Source of the DNA: Vanilla planifolia
Taxonomy: Eukaryota > Streptophyta > Magnoliopsida > Asparagales > Orchidaceae
Reading direction: 5' to 3'
Length of the DNA: 64,000 bases
Assembly (NCBI GenBank): GCA_023846275.1
Contig: JAIUJO010003810.1
Span: 16,210 to 80,209 of the forward strand
The position numbers and the translations under genes were made by a program. The notes under the pieces were generated by a model. The model saw only the letters and a program-made list of their open reading frames with translations, searched no databases and was not told where the DNA came from. Shown piece after piece: positions 59,631 through 64,000 of this stretch (position 1 is its first letter; every line of letters starts with the position of its first letter).

Positions 59631-62600
59631 TAAGAACATACTTACATACACACACATGCCTACATATATGTACACATGCACATACACAAATGCACACACA
59701 CACACACACAAACATACACATATGCACACACATGCTCATACACTTACATGCACACATGCCCATGGACAGCCCACACACACTCCTATATGCAAACACAAAT
59801 TCACACTCATCCAACTACACATGTAGATAGACAAAGGCATGTACACTTACACACATGCACTCATATTCACACAAAAATACAGCATGTGTACCCACATGCT
59901 CATAAACATGCACACACATAGATAAAGACACAAATGCCACATGCACCCATGCAGACACACACATATGCACTTGAGCAGACTTGCACATGCACACTCACAC
60001 TCATGCACACCCACACATATAAGCTCAGTCATGAACACCCATGTGCACATAGATAAACACATGCATGCACACACACACACATGCATAATCATTTGCACAA
60101 AAAAATTGACACACATGTGCATATGCACATACACAAACAAGCACCGACAAAAGCACACACACATGCTTAATCTTGCACACAAACGTACTTTAAAGCATAC
60201 ACATACACACAATCAAACACATACACACACACAGGCATGCACATGCACACATACACATGCATCCACGCATGAAAACATAAATACGCATGTGCTTGCATAC
60301 GCACATTGAAACACATGTGAACACACATATATGTGTAGATACACATGCATATACACGCACACACACATAAATAAACAAATGCATGCATACATATACCCCA
60401 CGTGCATACATAGACACACATGCACACACATGAGCAAGCTCACCCACATGCACACAAACTTGCATTTCTATAGACATGCACACACACACACATGTGCACG
60501 CACACTTGCACAAACACACACACATGAACACATATGAATACAGGTATAGATAGAAACATATGTAGAGAGGCATAGACACCCACACACACATACTCATATA
60601 CACACACATACACCCACACACACATACACAAATGCATACACATGTATAAATAAACATACATATACAAGCACACACACACCAACACACACACATGCATAGA
60701 CACACAAATATGCCCATATATATACACACACACACACAAAAACCTATCTATAAGTACTCACAACTGCACATGCACACGCAAATGCAGGCACACATGCATA
60801 CACATGCATACATGCACACTTTTACACACAAAGACGTGCACACAGACACATTCACACATAGATGCATCCACACGCACACACACACACACATGCATGCATG
60901 CATATAATCACACACACCTGCTCATATGTGCAAGCACAAACATACTAACACACAATAATACTCATTTGCACATATACTAATGCACACACACATGCACATG
61001 CATGCACACACAGACACACACATGAGTGCACGCAAAAAAGCACACATGCACTTGTCCACACACGCATAAGCACATTTACAAATATACATGCATACACACA
61101 CATACACATGCACACACACTAACAAACCCCCTACACACACATGCATATAATGTACAAATATAGTAATAAAAAAATGAACACAAATGCACACATGCATACA
61201 TACAAAAATATGCACACACACACACTTATACACACACACATGCACACACATGCACCTGAACTCGTGCACCCACATACACATAGGCTAGTGCACATGCATG
61301 CACACGCACATACCCACAAAAGTACACAATCACATATCCACATACACACTCACACACAGGCAGATGCACCACTTTTATGCCCTAATAAACAATCATACAT
61401 GCACAAAGACACACACACACATGCTCAAATGCAATAGAAAACATAGATGAATACACACACACCTAACAAACTCAAACATAAGCAAGCATAAACACAACTC
61501 ACACATAAATAAACACACACACACACATAAATGCACCCAAACACATTGATGCACACACAGATGCACACATACACACATGCACATAGACTCGTATAGGCAC
61601 ACACATACACACACATGCAAAAATACACTCACACAGCCATGCAAACATTTGTGCATGCGTATCTATAGATGCACATATGCACAAATGCACAAATGCACAT
61701 ATGCACAAATGAACACACATGTACATAAGCTCACATGCATGCACCAAAACACTCTAAAGCCCACAAAAATACACAAAGACACATGGTCATGCTCTCACAC
61801 ATGCACACACATACATGCACACACATACATACACACGTATGCTCACATGCACACACACACACATGCACCCACATGCACATACCCACACACACATATGCAT
61901 ACAGACATTTACACACCTACTCAAATACACTTACACATGCAGAAATAAACATGCCTACACACATAAGAACAAATGTATGTATGCATATAGACACATGAAC
62001 ATAACCACACACGTGTGCACACACGCACACTCATATGTGCATGCACCCATGTACTCACATGCACATGCAGACAAACACATGCATGCACACACAGGTGCAC
62101 ACGGACATGCACACACATATACACACAAAGACATGCACATGCACACACGCAAAAGCATGCACATGCATGACCAGACAAACTTGCACACAAATATACACCT
62201 TCATGAAAGTGTGCACATGCACATATACACAGATACAAACACACATACACATATACCTACAAGCATAGATACAAAAATATGCTTGCATATGCACATGCAC
62301 ACACAAATGCACACACATATAAGAGCACATAAACATGTCACACAAGCACATGCCCACACACACAAAAATGTCTACAAATATGCACACATGCATGCATATG
62401 CTCATACATACCGGCACAAATAGACACACACACACACACACACATATGCATTCACATGCACACATAGACATTCATGCACACACACACATTGGCGCACACA
62501 AATGCACTTGCACACATGCATGCATGCTCTTACACAGACACATACACACACACATCCACCCATACACAAGCATGCACACACATGCACGAACAAATAGACA

Positions 62601-64000
62601 CACACACCCATGCACGAATGAGCATACACACAGATGTACATGCTTGCATGCATACAAGCACACATATAAGCATGCACATACACACTTACATTCAAACACA
62701 AGCACACATACATACGCAGGCATACATGCACACACACACAAGCACGATCATGCAAACACACTCATACACACTTGCACCTATACACGTGTAGACTCACATG
62801 CATGACCAAGCAAACACATGCACATTCTAACACTTGAATAAAAGCATGCATATGCACACATACACACATGTGCACATGGATACATGAATAACCTTAGCAA
62901 CATAATCATGCACATACAAATGTGTAATCATGCACACACTCACATACACACACACATGTATGCATATGCACACACACTAATCTACACACACATAGAAAAA
63001 CACATGCAGAAGCACAGACATGCACACATACACGAGCATGAGCATGCACACAAGCACACACACTTGTACACAATTAGACATGTATGCACACAAAACACAC
63101 AATCACATATACTCTGGCACCTACATACATGCACATATTTGCATGCATGCACACATGCATTAACACACAAACACACACATAAATACACACATGTGTGCAT
63201 GGACTCACACATGCACACAAAGTCACACAATCAAGAAACCTCACGTGCACCCACTCACACGGACATGCATGCACACATGCAAGAACTCACACCTACACAA
63301 CAAAAGATGTACACACACATGCATGCAGGCACACATACACACATGCAGACACATGCACACATGCACACAAAAAGTACACATGCAAACTTGCATGTGTGGA
63401 CACACATACACATGCACATACACACAACACACATACACAAGCATGCACACTCGCACTTGCAGACACATACAAACACCTAAACATTCAGTTGCATGCAACC
63501 TCACACACACATACACATGTTAAAAAACACACACACAAGCACACAAGTATGAACAAACACACACAAACACACAAACATATGCTTGCACAACCACACACTC
63601 TCGTATACACACATATGCACACACACAAATACACAAATCCACACACTCATGCATGAACACATATACACATGCATAGACGCATACACACAAATACATGAAC
63701 ACAAACACGAACACATACATGCACATGCACAAGCACACATGCACATGTAGACACAGGCATAATCGTACACCTAAGCACACACACATGAACATACACACAA
63801 CCACCCACGCACACACGTGTCCTCGCATGCACACATGCACACACATAAAAGAACTAACGCATACACACACACTCACACAAAAACTTGCATGCCTCCACAT
63901 ACTCGAACACACATACACACACATATGTGCATTTGTGCATGTAAACAAATATACACATACAAACATAGGTCTACAAATACATGCACATGCACACACATGA

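Larger units (their letters stand above)
50645..64000 (+). repeat. Degenerate AC/ATGC simple-sequence array, block 4
   Basis: The array resumes directly at the end of LTR 3 with unchanged strand bias and runs off the right edge. It contains the 2.1-2.4 kb higher-order duplication, a perfect hairpin, and many ATGCATGC self-complementary words. No gene, RNA gene or ordinary-complexity insertion was seen in this block. Confidence 0.95.

Noticed and set aside
50645-64000. Telomeric or interstitial telomere repeats
   Set aside because: Plant telomere words (TTTAGGG/CCCTAAA) are not repeated anywhere in the array. The AC/ATGC vocabulary is different.

Overview
The window looks like repeat-dominated plant nuclear DNA, and I see no host gene. 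About 48 kb (roughly three quarters) is one degenerate, strand-asymmetric simple-sequence array built from ACAC, ATGC, ATAC and AAAC words. It occupies 1-9450, 15462-15930, 17071-41838 and 50645-64000. The rest is AT-rich, ordinary-complexity DNA that interrupts the array. The plant assignment rests on Ty1/Copia LTR retrotransposon remains with a plant-type gag (UBN2 domain plus CCHC zinc knuckles), primer-binding sites of the initiator-tRNA-Met type, and a purine-rich tract in front of the LTR. I cannot name the species.

Layout: 1-9450 array. 9451-10829 AT-rich DNA I cannot classify, with an (AT)n tract at 10085-10171. 10830-15461 a broken, 3'-truncated Copia element on the minus strand, with one LTR (13707-15461), gag, protease and integrase remains, and no recognisable reverse transcriptase. 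15462-15930 short piece of array. 15931-17070 unclassified AT-rich insertion. 17071-41838 array. 41839-50644 compound plus-strand LTR structure of the same family, in the order LTR, short interior, LTR, longer interior, LTR. Both interiors have no pol section; the longer one keeps gag domains. 50645-64000 array.

The four array blocks have the same composition on the same strand, so I read them as one original array opened by insertions. The array is not uniform. It holds higher-order tandem duplications (about 1.65-1.70 kb near 32.1-35.5 kb, about 2.1-2.4 kb near 54.8-59.6 kb) and smaller ones of 254, 122, 51 and 22 bp. It also holds a perfect 18-bp-arm hairpin and a C-rich quadruplex/i-motif candidate. 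The many long His/Thr/Met-rich or Cys/Val-rich reading frames on both strands follow from alternating purine-pyrimidine sequence, which cannot contain stop codons; they are not genes. The most interesting content is (i) the giant alternating purine-pyrimidine array with higher-order structure and (ii) a gag-only, pol-less Copia subfamily in a three-LTR array, with a larger relative on the opposite strand in the same window.
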